From NCBI RefSeq assembly GCF_000203795.2, contig NW_006281099.1, positions 3,436,532-3,500,531 on the forward strand: a stretch of DNA of 64,000 bases, given 5' to 3'. This document shows, one piece after another, positions 23,933 through 36,510 of this stretch. Source of the DNA: Batrachochytrium dendrobatidis JAM81 (taxonomy: Eukaryota > Chytridiomycota > Chytridiomycetes > Rhizophydiales). The notes beneath the pieces were generated by a model, which saw only the letters and a program-made list of their open reading frames with translations, was not told the origin of the DNA and searched no databases. Positions within the stretch are counted from its first letter, which is position 1. Each line of letters starts with the position of its first letter. The translations under genes and the position numbers were made by a program.

Positions 23933-26768
23933 GGATAAGGTAGCTCAAGGCGTGTGGCAGTTCTATTGCCTATGTAAATACTCTTAATAATATCTCTATC
24001 AACACTATTTTAAGGTCGATAAGGATGAATAACACGGGAATAGTCTCTCGTTATATTGATAGGCGTTAAAAGGACGGCAGGACTTGATCTTACACAATAG
24101 ATAACAGCGCTGCTGTGCTCCGTACTGACGTGCAGTAGGGCTATTTGTACAATCAATCGTGTGGCAGATGATATGCAAAAAAACAAGGGAAATGTATAGG
24201 CTGATGCAGCCCTAATGTTTGGTGTAATAGTATTGGTAGGGATTCATCACTATAGGGAGGGTGTATCTCGTATTGAATAATAGCCGCTACCCTGCCGCTG
24301 AAAGCACACTACTGATGGTGAAAAAAACTTGACTCAAGGGCCTAAATAACTTGGTAGGGATTACATATGGCTTTGGTGACATTGTAGAGGGTGGCAAAGC
24401 TAAAGGATTACTAGCAGGATGAAGGGCTAAAAACTCATTGGCAGGTTGGCTATGTGAGCAGAGTTTGATAAACAAAGGCTTGTGTGGGGTTGAATGTTGA
24501 ACATTGCACTGAGGCTTCCTTATTTTCTCAAAGAGCTTGCTTGCTGGTTGGTAATTATAGCTACACAAGCTCAACCCAATCGGCTACTGTTTGTTGCAGA
24601 GCACCTAAATGGAGTCTGCATACGCCTCTTGGGCACTATGGTATGGGTGCACTTTGTTTTAAAGCTAGCCATTAATATTCATTCAAAAAAAATGATCTTG
24701 ATAGTCTGTCCAAAAGACCAAGCGATAGGGCGTGTATACAATATTAGGCTTGACAAGCAGACTGGTTGCAAAATCTGCTGAGCCAAAAAGCCAGAATCAA
24801 GAAATGCCATAGCTCGACAAAAATACACGTAGCTTTTCAATTATCTGAATGATATTGCAACAGTCATACCAGTCTTTTCACCATAAAATAGTCTAGACTA
24901 CAAAAAAGCAGATCGACATCAAAGACGCCGGAACATCTGCAAGGAATATCAACTTTGCATGCTATACTTGGACACTTGAATTTCGGTAGTGCGTAAACGG
25001 CACACTGGCTGCAGAAAAGCCAGATATCTGACTTGATGATGAAAGGGAGTTGCAAAGATCAAGCAAGGTCTTTGCTTAGTACGGAGGATTGTAATAGCAT
25101 TTGAATTAGCAGCCGCATTACTGATTGAACACCCTGAATAGAAAGCTGATTTCAAACGCCTTCTATTGTTTGCTACTCGTTCAAATCTACAAAAAGCACC
25201 ATCTCTACCAATGATTTATTTTCATCACCCTTTTTTAAAAAAGGGTGATAAAGCCCTGAGCAGCGCAGTGACAGTAATAATGGCTACACTCACAGATCGA
25301 TTGCGGAGCACTGTAGTAGCAGGGTTATATTGAAATTAAAAGGCACAGCATGTTTTAATCTACAGCCGGTATGTCCTAAAATCAAATTTTTTGCGGTATA
25401 TTACGAATGGTAGCTTCAAATGCTAAATCACGTTTCCATGTCAACATTGTTTTGCACATGCTATTGAAATGTTTGAATAGTTTGGCAAGCCGTAATAAGC
25501 ATGGTTTTGAAGCTTTTGGCAGCATATCTGGGTTTCCGCACCTATCATCTGTTTACTGTGCACAAAGACTTGATTGGTCAAAAACCGTTTGTATACACTA
25601 TCGCGATGTAGCAAATACCGTTTGGACTCCCTGTTATCTGGTGAAAAATAAACCTTGGAATTGCTTCATGTTGTTTGGACTAGAACCAGTCAATTTTTTT
25701 AAAGCAATTCATCTTCAAATGTGATCAGCAACCGGTACATATTATACCTTTTTTTTCTTTTGGCTATGCTAAAATTTGGACTGGTATAAGTTTAGTCTGA
25801 TGTTGAACCATGCATATGTTTATGGGTCTTCAATGCCAACACTATCCAGCTCTACTAGTAGCCAATGCAAGCCTCTGTTCAAATGATTAGGCACTAGATC
25901 ATGCCACCATAACTGAAAACAACTATTGTAATATGTATAATCTCTGTAGCCTTGATAAACTTGCCTACTTGGTTCTATTTGGCTTATTTTTTGTTGGATA
26001 ATGCATGATCTGGTTGTTCAAATTTCTACCGAAACCTTGTCATGCATCCCTTGAAAAAGTTGACAAAATCACCAGTGGAAAAATACTCCTGAAATAAGCC
26101 AATCACTCAGCCATGGATCAATTATGACAAGTTCAATAAAAGCAATTCCTAATCCGGAAAATCCAGGTTTGGGTTCGTTTTATAGCTAGCGACAAACAGC
26201 ATGAGAATGGAGATGATAAATTATCACCATCAGTGTATCATGTATTTGAAAAGTACTTGCATAAAATCCATCCAATCACACTTTTGGGTTGCTCTCATGG
26301 TAACGCTCTTTTGTAAATATCGGTAGATTGTTCATTTGCTGATTTGAATGACAAAAGCATCTATCAGTCGTATTTTCTGTGCCGCAGCAGTAACCTGACT
26401 TTCTTGACACGATCAGTTTGCTGAATGGTCTGCTGACGTCTCAATTGAATATAGGACGGCATCCCTCATTTGGTCTAGGCGCGACTGGTTGCTAAGCTTA
26501 GTGCTGGTCTTGTGCTCTGACGCAAAGGCTTCAGCGCTCCACCTATATACAATCTGTACACTAGAGAAACAATTGTGCAATTTTACAAACGGAAAATTCA
26601 TGTTTTTGAAATGATGCAACAGTTGTTTGTTTGATGCCATCAGAATGGCTTCAAAGCATGATGAAGTTGGGTTGTTGGAATATAAACATTTCTGCATTCT
26701 CATTCCTATTGTTGATAACGTCGAGCAACTCGAGTTGCAATTTATTCTTGAATAGCTGTGATAATATA
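23933..26768. other. Gene-poor 2.8-kb region
   Basis: No recognisable gene. It contains scattered short open frames (for example 25407-25724 plus, 105 codons, and 24287-24574 minus, 95 codons) whose translations resemble nothing known to me and lack splice-supported partners. It contains a perfect 26-bp palindrome at 25224-25249. No copy of the inverted-repeat element family was found. It must include the promoter of the gene starting at 23932 and the 3' flank of NSRP1. Confidence 0.5.
25224..25249. repeat. Perfect 26-bp palindrome
   Basis: A 13-bp arm, ATCACCCTTTTTT, is followed immediately by its exact reverse complement without a spacer. It sits in the gene-poor region, far from any recognised coding exon. 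Confidence 0.95.
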
Positions 26769-28357
26769 TTATTTGGATTCATCTGCTTTTTTTCTGGCAA
26801 GGTATCTGTCTCGTGCACTCTGTACTTGGATATCAGATACTTTGGACGCTGCCATCACTTCTAATCGAGCCTTGTTTTGCTCCGCCTCTTCAGCAGCCTC
26901 CTGCTTTTTCTGCTCCTGTTGCTGCAATGATGCCTTGGCCGATCTGTTGGCTTGTTCTCGAGCGCGCTGAGCACGAACTCGTTGTGCTCTTTGCTCTGCA
27001 TCTCGAGATTGTTTAGCCTTTAGTTCGAGCTCCTTGCGTTCTTCGCTTTCCTTTCTTTCGAGTTCAATTTGCTTTAATGTCTTGACAGTCAGATTAAGTC
27101 CTCCAGCGAGTAGTTGTCGTTTGTCTACAATTTCATCAAAGTCGTTCATAATAATATTACCCGACTCGAGAATCTGTCGCTGTCGCTCACGTTCTAGTCG
27201 TTCTGTTTCCAAAGCTTCGTCCAACAATGTCAGCTTGTGTTTTCCCGTATCGTCATTGATATTTTGTGCAGCCAACGCAGCAATCTTGGCAAGATCTACA
27301 GCATCTGCTTCTTGTCTTTCCAGAATATTCTTGTAGAATCCAGTCATATCACGATTGTTGGCTTCAGTTTCTAAATATCATATTTATGAGTCATGGATAT
27401 TGAACATTGTTTAGAATACTAGCAAATGCAAGTGTAAACATTGGTGCATGCCGAGAGAATGAAACAGTCGGTAAAGTACAAGCACTAGCAGATCAGCACA
27501 GTCCAAATACAACCTTCTTTACGCTTTTCCTCCTCTTCAATCTTGCGAAGCTCTTCCTTGCGCTGCAAGTAAGCCTCGGTGACAAACATATCCTTTTCGC
27601 CAAACTTGTCTCCATCCTCCTCTCTCTCTCGCTGGATCTTACGCTCTTCTGCTCTTTCAAGTTCAATCTTGCGTTTTGAGGATGCAGATAGCAAGGCCTC
27701 AATATATCTTGGCTGTTGCAGATCAAAAGTATTAGCTTTTAATCAAAAGTGACAGGGTTGACCAGGAATCGAGTACATTTAAAATGCTCTGGTGATGATT
27801 AATCAACTGCATCTTACTGCAAGTCAGATACAGACATGCTTCAAGTGATCATGAATAAACACTACCTTTTTTCGAATTGAGTCGTCATTGGCACCATCTC
27901 TCTGTCGTTGCTTAATCAAGCTAGCTTCTTTTAGATAATCATATGCAGTGTCATAGTCAAACAGAGTGGGATCGGATTCTTTTGCCAATTGCTCTGCTAT
28001 TTCAACTGCAGCTACTTGTTTTGCCTGAATGGCCCGTAGCTCGGCATTTACTCGCTGCTGCTCCAGTTTGCTAGCTAGTCGATTGCGCTCTCTCTCTTCT
28101 GCAGCTGCTATTCGTGTGGCATCGGCTCCGTTATCTAATCTATCATGACTGTTGGAGCCAACAGAGTCAAAATCCTGAATGGTTGTAATGGTTGCTGATG
28201 TATCGTTCTGTTCTTCGTCCGAGTCTCGCTCCTGGCCAGCAAGTGGGTTGGCTACTTTCTTGCGACCCAGAGTAAAGGAGAGTTTCCCTCCAGATACAGC
28301 TAATGGCTTGGATGTCTTGGACACATTAAGTCCAAACTGGAGCGGCTTGCCACTCAT
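26769..28357 (-). CDS. NSRP1: Nuclear speckle splicing regulatory protein 1 family
   Basis: NSRP1 proteins are nuclear and influence splice-site choice. The first exon begins MSGKPLQFGLNVSKTSKP and contains the family's short motif DPTLFDYDTAYDYLKEA. The next exon encodes the core RYIEALLSASSKRKIELERA, then EERKIQREREEDGDKFGEKD and MFVTEAYLQRKEELRK, typical of the conserved NSRP1 domain. The last exon has NRDMTGFYKNILER and a long charged coiled coil rich in Glu, Gln and Arg, ending ARDRYLARKKADESK. There are three main exons. I start at the ATG at 28355-28357; the open frame extends upstream only without an ATG. The gene is divergent from the ABCC transporter gene. Confidence 0.88.
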
Positions 28358-29189
28358 TTGTTGGAGTAGAGATGATTGCAACAGAGCTGGGTAAATCAAA
28401 ACTAAAAACGAATCTAAATACTAGACTCTATTGTCAAAACTAGCCATAGCTTTAGGCTAATTGTCGGTGCCCACAAAGACAATGGACTGCCTAATCAACT
28501 CAATATATTTTTTACAGCCATATTCACGTAAATGAAACACTAGAGGCAAGTATAATAAACAGCCAGTCTCATAATGATTGGTCAGTTTACTGGTCAATAT
28601 CGTGTCCTCTAAACTCTGATTGACTGGTATGAAAAAAATAACTGTATTACTGAGATGTACGATCTTGTTTACTTAAACTAGAGCGCGAATGTATCCGTGT
28701 TTTTAAGATACAACAGAGATGAATTTGTAGACACAACGGCCGAATCAAATCGCTGGACTGAAATTGATGAATCTGGTAATCGTACAATATATGCTTATGC
28801 CAAAAAAGAATAATTTGATTGTATGCATCATATGACGAATATTGTTTATTGAACAAGCAATCATTTTGTAGCAAGCGCAGCAGATGTCACGTATACTGAA
28901 TCAAAGCAAGTCGGTACAAAATAAATATAAAGGTGATTCACTCTACATGAATATGGCTGTAATGAGAGTCCAAATGCAATTTGTGCTGGGTACGTAGTTG
29001 TCTGACATTTGGCTCGGCCGATAGAAACAGCCACATTTACGGGTATACTTGTTTGATGACGTATTGATACAGCTTCATTCACAAAAAGGTATAAAAGGGA
29101 GCAAAAAGCGTATATAAAATCGATTTCGGTACTTTCAAAGCTTAAGCAGCCATCTAATTGCAGTCTCAAAGTGCTAAACTAGAGCTATC
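28358..29189. promoter_or_regulatory. Divergent intergenic region NSRP1/ABCC containing element copy H
   Basis: The two start codons are 832 bp apart, and more than half is the inverted-repeat element at 28515-28959. The unique part next to the transporter (about 230 bp) has a TATAAAA-like run near 29090 about 100 bp before the ATG. Confidence 0.45.
28515..28959. mobile_element. MITE-like element, copy H (445 bp, TA-flanked)
   Basis: The left end is CAGCCATATTCACGTAAATG and the right end CTCTACATGAATATGGCTG; both are bounded by TA. Internal blocks 'aagtataataaacagccagtctcat', 'cttaaactagagcgcgaatgtatcc' and 'tggtaatcgtacaatat...tatgccaaaaaa' match copy A almost throughout, so A and H are the best pair for reconstructing the element. 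Confidence 0.85.
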
Positions 29190-32100
29190 ATGTCAGATAT
29201 TGACAATTTACCTGCATCAATTGTTGTTTCAGAGCAACCTCAAAATTCAGTCACAGCTCTCAAAAATGATTCCAGCGAAAAACAGAACACTTTAGGCATG
29301 ACTACCACTTCAGAGCCCTTAGTAGTCCCTGCTACTGCCGCCAAAAAAAGCATGTCTTTCAGTCCTTGTACATTTATTACATTAGAGTGGTTGACACCTC
29401 TTATGTTTTTGGGTGCAAAACAGCCATTGCTGTCCAAGGTATGTCTGTTTTTAAATAATTATATTAACACCGCTTTAATGCAACTCACTTGTTGTCGAGC
29501 ATCACGTTGACTTTCCACCTAAATGTTGAGCTGATTATTGATAAAATCGAAAATTGACATTCCTCGACCCTGAGTTTGTGACTCGACTGATTTATTTTTT
29601 GGCTTGTTACAAAAACCAATCAGAAATGGCCTGCTTAGCTCGATACCCCTATGATCTATTTAAAGCTGAAGTATCTAATCGACTCATCATTTTTATTGCA
29701 ATGTTTGATTTAAATTTATTTGCAGGATTTACTCACGCTCAACAGTCACGACCAAGCGGAGATTGTGTCACATCATTTAGATGAATTTTGGGTCGAGTAT
29801 AGAGCTTGGATGGCAGACTCTGAAAAGGCCACAAAAAAACATCCAAGTCTTTTTTGGGGTGTGTTTAGAAAATACATGGCCTCTATTCTCACTGCCATTT
29901 TTTGCCAAAGCGTGTCCATTGCGTGCTCACTGAGTGTTCCGACATTCGTCCAGCAGGTCATTTATTTCTTAATCCCACAATACCCGCGCTCCATGTTGAT
30001 TATTCAAAGCGGTGCTGGATTGGCATTCACGCTATTTGCTTTACAGATTGGTTCCAGTATCTTTCGTGCCACAAGCGACCAAATCATACGTCGTACTGAA
30101 ATCAACATCCGAACCATTATCATTTGTGCCATCTATGAAAAGACTCTCAAGCTTTCCGGACAATCTAGCATCAAATTTACTCAGGGAAAAATTCTTAATC
30201 TTATCAATGTTGATGCTGAAAAGATTGCTCAGGCTATTCAAGGTGTTGCCGGGGTATACGCCACTCCTATCCAAATTGCTGTCGCCATTTACCTTCTTGG
30301 ACAGCTACTTGGCTACTCAGTTTGGGCAGGTGCAGGTGCCCTGTTTTTCGCACTTTTAATCCAAGGTGGCATGATTGGCTTTTTTGTCAAGTACCAAAGA
30401 CTGTTTCTTGATTTTGGCGATAAGCGACTCAAAGCGCTCCGCGAAATGCTTTATGGTATCAAGATCATCAAGTTCCGTGCTCTCGAGGAGTTTTTCTTTG
30501 ATCGCATCACAACTATTCGAAATGGGCAGATCAAAGCACTTAAAAACTATTACATTGTACAAGTTTTTTTCGTTGGTATCATCCAAGTTATTCCTGTTTT
30601 AATGCCAATTGTCGCTTTCATTGCATTTTCTCTTTCCAATGGATCCATCACTGCACCTATTATTTTCCCTGCTCTGTCGCTCTTTAATATTTTGTTTCAG
30701 CCATTGTTGGTCTTGCCTGGCTCGTTGGCATCGGTGGTTCTTGCCAAGGTATCGTGGGATCGTATCCGTGATTTTATACTTGCTGAAGAGGCCGAGCCTC
30801 GCGTAGAATCTACTTTTGAAAACACTCCAGACGCACCCAAGGATGCTGCAATTCAATTATCAAACGCTAGTTTTAGATGGGAATTTCAAAAAACAGATGC
30901 CAAGCATCTCAAAGACGAAGCAGATGCCAAAGTTGCCAAATTGGCAGAGAAAAAACAGAAAAATACCGAAAAACGTCGTAAATTTCTGGGTAAAAAATCC
31001 GACACTGACAAAAAAGCTGACGAGGATATTGTTAAAGATGCTCCATCTACACATCCCGACTATGATCATTCAGCTACCAAGGAAGAAAATGCTCTTTTCC
31101 ACCTTCGCCACATTACTACTTCAATCAAAAAAGGCTCGCTTGTTGCCATTGTTGGTCCAGTTGGTAGTGGCAAAAGTTCTTTTCTTTCTGGAATTATTGG
31201 TGAAATGCGTTGCATCGACGGTTCAATGAATATTTTTGGAACTCTTGCGTACTGTTCTCAACAGGCATGGATTCTTACCGAGACCATTCAGGGCAATATC
31301 CTCTTCAACAATTCGCTTGATAAGACTCGAATGGACGCAGTGATTGAAGCATCGTGTTTGACAAATGATCTGCAGCAATTTCCAGCTGGTAAAATGACCC
31401 AGATTGGCGAAAAAGGAGTCAACTTGTCTGGTGGTCAGAAAGCACGCGTTTCGTTGGCTCGCGCCATGTATCAAGATTGCGATACTTACTTGCTGGACGA
31501 TCCAATCTCTGCCTTGGATGCGCATGTTGGTGCCGATGTGTTCAAGCTTTCCATCAAACAAATGCTCAAGGACAAAACTGTTATTCTTGTTACTCACCAA
31601 CTGCATTTTCTTCCCGAGGTAGACCATGTGATTGTTATGGATAATGGTACAATTGCAGAACAAGGTAAATTCAAGGATCTTGTGGCCAAGGATGGTGTGC
31701 TGGCAAATATGATGAAACATTACAAGCTCGATGACGATGAAGACAAACCCATCGAATCAAAACTCAAGAAAACTGCAGCAGTTGTGGAAGATACCGGTGC
31801 AGATAAAAACGGCGACATTATTGTCGAGGAAGACCGCAATCTAGGTGCAGTTGAAGGAAAAACATACTGGAGTTACGTCGTGGCATGTGGTGGATACTCT
31901 TACCTAGTGGTAGTGGCCATTACTGCTATTTTGGCTCAGGCATCGCATCTGCTTACAGATCTATGGCTGTCTTGGTGGACTTCCAATATGTATCCAAATT
32001 TAACAGCCGATCAGTATCTTCGCATCTATACTGGGCTTGGTGGTATTCAAGTGTTCTTTTCTTTAGCTCTAAATGCAGCTATTCTTGTTGGAGGATATCG

Positions 32101-33706
32101 TTCTGCCCACTACTATCACTCTGCTGCTCTTAAACGTCTCATTGCTGCTCCTATGAGCTTTTTTGACTCGCAGCCAATTGGTCGTATTTTAAATCGAATG
32201 TCCAAGGATGTTGAAAGTATTGATCAAGCTATTTGGATTCTTCTTTTCTTGGCCATCATTTCTACAACTGGCTTGATTTCGATTGTTGTTCTTATGGCAT
32301 ATGTTTTGCCATATATGTTATGTAAGTCATTATTGCTTTATGTATGCCGCTTCTAACCCGTATATCATTGTGTATCTAATATTGTTTGAAATGCTGTAGT
32401 GATCGTGGTTCCTTTAATAGTCTTGTATTTCTATATAATAAAATACTATCAGAATGCTAATCGCGAACTGAAACGTCTCGAGTCTGTTCAACGATCTCCA
32501 CTATATGCTCATATTTCAGAATCCCTTGCTGGTATTGCCACTGTCAAGGCATTCCGTGTTGAAAAGCGATTTGTTCAACGTCAACGCACTCTAATGGATC
32601 TAAGCAATACTCCTAGCATGTTAAAGCTTCTTGGTTCCGTATGGGTCAATATGCGAATTGAACTACTTGCCTCGATTGTGGTTCTTACTTTGGTCCTCAT
32701 TGGCTCCTATTCAGACATTCATTCTTCTCAAATCGGCATTGCTTTGACGTATGCTATTGGCTTGACTGGGCTGATCAACTTGTTGTTGATGGCGTTTTCG
32801 CAACTTGATGCTGAGATGAATGCCGTTGAGCGACTGGATGTATATGGAAATGCTTTACCACAGGAAGCTCCGCGTTCGTATGATACAGATCCAGCATCAG
32901 ATTCATGGCCCACAAAGGGTGCCATTACTATCAAGAACCTTGAGATTAGATACGAGTCTCGTCCAGACTTTGCTGTCATTAAAAATCTTTCTTTGAATAT
33001 CCGACCTGGTGAAAAAATCGGAGTTGTAGGTCGTACCGGATCTGGTAAATCTACACTCATGACTACACTCTTTCGTATTATCGAACCTTCGCTTGGTAAT
33101 ATCGAGCTAGATGGCATTGATATCAGCAAACTTGGGCTTAAAACCCTTCGTAGTCGATTGCAAATTATTCCTCAAGAGCCAGTGCTTTTCACTGGCACGA
33201 TTCGAGCAAATCTGGATGTAGAGTCCAAGTTTGAGGACGCAAGCATATGGGATGTGCTAGAGCGTATAGGCATCAAAGAGTATGTTACTGGTCTTCCCGA
33301 GAAACTCGAGGCTCCAGTTTCAGAAAATGGTGAAAATCTGTCAGTTGGTCAACGCCAACTCATTTCACTGGGCCGGGCTATTCTCATGCAACCGATTGTG
33401 CTGGTCATGGACGAGGCTACTGCTTCTGTTGATGCTGAGGCTGATAAGCTGATTCAGCAGAGTATCAAGACGCATTTCGCCCATGCTACTGTACTGAGTA
33501 TTGCTCATCGACTCAATACCATTGTAGATTTTGATCGCGTGTTGGTGCTGCAGGATGGTGAAATGGTCGAGTTTGACTCACCACATATCTTATTGGGTCG
33601 ATCTGAATCGCTGTTTTCACAGCTTGCAGATGCCACAGGTGCTGCCAATGCTCAACTACTTCGTGAAATTGCATCCAAGAAAGCTGCATCAAGCGCTCAA
33701 AAATAA
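29190..33706 (+). CDS. ABC transporter, subfamily C (MRP type), full-length
   Basis: An ATP-driven exporter with the layout TMD1-NBD1-TMD2-NBD2; three exons (29190-29438, 29726-32321, 32400-33706) give about 1383 residues. There is no extra N-terminal TMD0. NBD1 has Walker A GPVGSGKSS near residue 560, signature LSGGQKARVSLARA near 649 and Walker B DTYLLDDPISALDAHVG. The Asp in place of the catalytic Glu is normal for ABCC NBD1. NBD2 has GRTGSGKST near 1158, LSVGQRQLISLGRA near 1262 and a canonical VLVMDEATASVD. A charged insertion of about 70 residues rich in Lys and Asp (KLAEKKQKNTEKRRKFLGKK region) interrupts NBD1 between its first strand and HLRHITTSIKKG. The substrate and the membrane it serves (vacuolar or plasma) cannot be told from sequence. 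Confidence 0.96.
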
Positions 33707-34028
33707 ACCAAGTTTCATACTTTCTAAAATATTTTTAGCTATAACATTTCAAATCGTATCAGTATGATGGAAATACTTGAAAAAATAACATTTATTCAAA
33801 CTGTTCATCAATAGAGCATTCATAGTGAGGTGGGTTAGCAAATCTTCCAAAGGCTTGACAACCAACATTTGTTTTTTAAACAGGGTTCCTAAACTTTTGT
33901 AAACAACTCGACAGCTATTTTCAATCCAGATCTGCCCATTTGATCCAGTATTATTTCCAACTTGAACAGATTGTGCGCATTTCCAGTCATGTTCCACCGT
34001 CTAGTACTATTGACTATTTAAACAAAAA
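33707..34028. other. Convergent 3' spacer ABCC / VHS-GAT gene
   Basis: These 322 bp between two converging stop codons presumably hold both 3' untranslated regions and polyadenylation signals (an AATAAA-like run occurs at 33783). No gene or repeat was seen. Confidence 0.45.
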
Positions 34029-35943
34029 TCAACCATGCACACTCTTGGAAAATGTCACATTCTTGCCACTATTTGAATTTGGAGCATCAGTGAATGTTAA
34101 TAAAGAAGTAGAGCCACTACCACTAGCAGTCGTGCTTCCGTGCGATCCACCGCCAATAATATAAGGAGCAGCATCCGCACCTAAAGTTAGTGACGAGCTT
34201 GTTTTTGAATGGCCACCTATTTCAGAAACTCCAACATGTTCATCCTCTTTTTCCCAAAAAGGGTTTACGGAACGTAAACCATCAACACGACTTTGTTCCA
34301 GCGCGATGCGGAGTTGTTCAGCCTCTTGTGCTTCACGGTCAGTCTCCTCAAAGGTTATTAATGGAGTGGCCTCTTTTCCTGTGCGACTTTTATCAATAGC
34401 AGATTGTATCATTTGGCCCTCTAATGCTTCGTCATACACTCGGAATGCCTCGGTAAGTTTATTGTTACAATTGATCAGCGCATCTGTTTGAAAATATTGG
34501 TTAGTTGATCCAAAACTATACTCTACCATCTATATCAACTAAATACAAAATCATCAAACTCACTGATAGCAACTTCAGTAAGAACACCCTGCTGTAAAAA
34601 CTGGTTTGTAGTTTGTCTGAGATTAATACAGTTGGTACGAAACTCCTATACAATTACCAAGATTAAAAATTGGGAATGATTAGTAAACACTAATAAGGTA
34701 AATACGTCCAAGTCAAAAATGAAGATATAGAACATGACATTGGTTCAACATACCTGAACAATCTGATTTGACACCAAAGGTTCATTTTCATCAGAGAAAT
34801 TGACTGCCTCGGTCAACATGGATGCGTTACTTAGTACAATTTGTGCATGAGCATTATAGTCCATAATGACAACCTGGGGTTGCTGTGATACAAAAGAAGT
34901 TTGTCCAAGCTGATGATTTTGTTCAGAGTGCATAGTCGTCTGAGATGAGGTACGTGATGCCTGCAACATGCGACAAGTTTGCTGATCTGCAAGTGAGATC
35001 AGACCGGTCTCGGGAGTATCGAAAAAAATAAGCTCCAAATCATATCCACCCAATAGTCCTTTTTCAGATGCTCTGCTACGCAAAAGATGCAAATTTCTTT
35101 CGTATGCAGGACTTCCAGAGGAGGGCATCTGATCTACAATGGCAGCCAAAAGTGCTTTGCTTTCTGGTGCAAATCCTTTGCTAGTCCATATTTCAAACAG
35201 GCGATCAAGATTGCTGGAGTCGTAAAACCGGGCATAGAACGATGGCTGCTGATTTTCCAACATCCAGTACATTACATGCAAGACATATGTTTGTTGTACT
35301 AATTCAGAGAGTGGATTGATTAAAAAATAAGTATTACGATGCGATTATAAATGAATGTATTCGTCTATTAAGCATACCTGGTCCTTTTTCCAGACTTTCC
35401 AAAAGAGCTTTGACAACCGTGTCTGGTCTAAAAAGACGACAAATAATTCCATGAATGTTAGCAATGACCATTAAAAAGCTTAAACGTTTAGTTGGCAAGA
35501 ATCAGCAATCCTTTATGGGTGTATTTTTCTACTAACAAAGAAAATAAATGCTATACACAGGATTGAAAGCTTAAAGAATGCTTTGGCACAATGGGTGATA
35601 TCAAGTCAGTTTAGGAAATATTACCCTGAGCTGGAAGTGCATGCGATTGCCGCAGCCTGGCGAGTTTTTACCCAATCAACTCGAGTAAGCGATTCATCGG
35701 TAGCTTCGTCTAAAGTAATTGACATTCATGCATGTTGTTAGCAAGCCCTGTCCATGCAATGCATTCAGCTTTAAAATGAACGAGTTTATGATTGAAGATG
35801 AGCAGCTGGTTAAACATACCCAGCAACTGAGTAATCTCTTTTGATTTCCCCCTAAACCCTTTTAGTTTAGCTATAAATGTAGACTTCAAAGAAGCCTGCT
35901 TTCCCCCAGCCAAGTCGCTGCCAGAATTGCCAAATGAAACCAT
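34029..35943 (-). CDS. VHS/GAT-like adaptor protein (possibly Lsb5-like)
   Basis: A putative ubiquitin- or clathrin-linked sorting adaptor. The N-terminal exon begins MVSFGNSGSDLAGGKQASLK, with KLKGFRGKSKEITQLLGM. Helical segments then resemble a VHS/ENTH superhelix: SLTRVDWVKTRQAAAIA, RPDTVVKALLESLEKG, VQQTYVLHVMYWMLENQQPS and FEIWTSKGFAPESKALLAAI. A second helical part, EEFRTNCINLRQTTNQFLQQ, GVLTEVAI, then NCNNKLTEAFRVYDEALEGQ, looks like a GAT three-helix bundle. The tail has acidic clusters and NPFWEKEDEH, possibly an NPF-type EH-binding motif. There are several short introns. Domain assignment rests on pattern recognition and could be wrong for the VHS part; the GAT part is more convincing. 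Confidence 0.6.
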
Positions 35944-36510
35944 ATCTTAGTTTACAAACTTGCAAGAAACTGCAATCCATTTTGACTGTCAAAACTCAAA
36001 TGCACGTGATGTGCCCAGTTGTGGCACATTTGAAACTCGAGTGCAACATTGCATTCACAAAGTGAAACAAAAAGCGAATCTTGAATAATGGGAGACAAGT
36101 TGCTGTTTTGCTGTAATTGGCTTGAGAACTGTTGCTGTTCTCTTGAACGGAAGCATATTTGGGATACAGTAGAAGACTTTGTCCAGTCGTATCGACAGCA
36201 CCAGAACAGTTGAATTCATTATCTGGCTTCAAACCCATTGATCATGCAATGCATAATTACCAAGTGGGAGAGACAGACTCAACTGTAGCTTGATTTTGAG
36301 AGTATCATTCAACAAACGTTGTTTATTGAACTGTGAATGTCTACTACGATCCATTTGTAGTAGGAAAGTGCAACAAATATTGTATAGTTAAAGCAGACTA
36401 GTCACTACAAGATAAGACATTCTATTAACATGAATACGGCTGTAAACCAGTTTTTAAAGCAATGTGGACTTTTTATTCTTCCATTGCAAGTTCAATACTG
36501 AAAGATGTGA
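35944..36510. other. Spacer with a decayed element copy (I)
   Basis: It lies between the ATG of the VHS/GAT gene and the stop of the CS-USP gene (both minus strand). The portion nearest the USP gene is repeat copy I. The remainder contains an 80-codon open frame without recognisable features. Confidence 0.4.
36290..36442. mobile_element. MITE-like element, copy I (left end missing or degraded)
   Basis: The right end AACATGAATACGGCTG is followed by TA. The adjacent 'gtaggaaagtgcaacaaatattg...cactacaagata' block matches copies A and C. The left terminal repeat could not be found, so this is a truncated or decayed copy. Confidence 0.65.

Noticed and set aside
25407..25724. 105-codon plus frame in the gene-poor region
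   Set aside because: Composition looks like random AT-rich translation; no domain, no supporting splice partners.
26413..26703. Minus-strand 96-codon frame downstream of NSRP1
   Set aside because: It lies beyond the NSRP1 stop, shows no domain and no splice connection.
28501..28970. Copy H considered as a structured non-coding RNA gene
   Set aside because: The inverted ends, TA borders and sister copies elsewhere fit a mobile element better.
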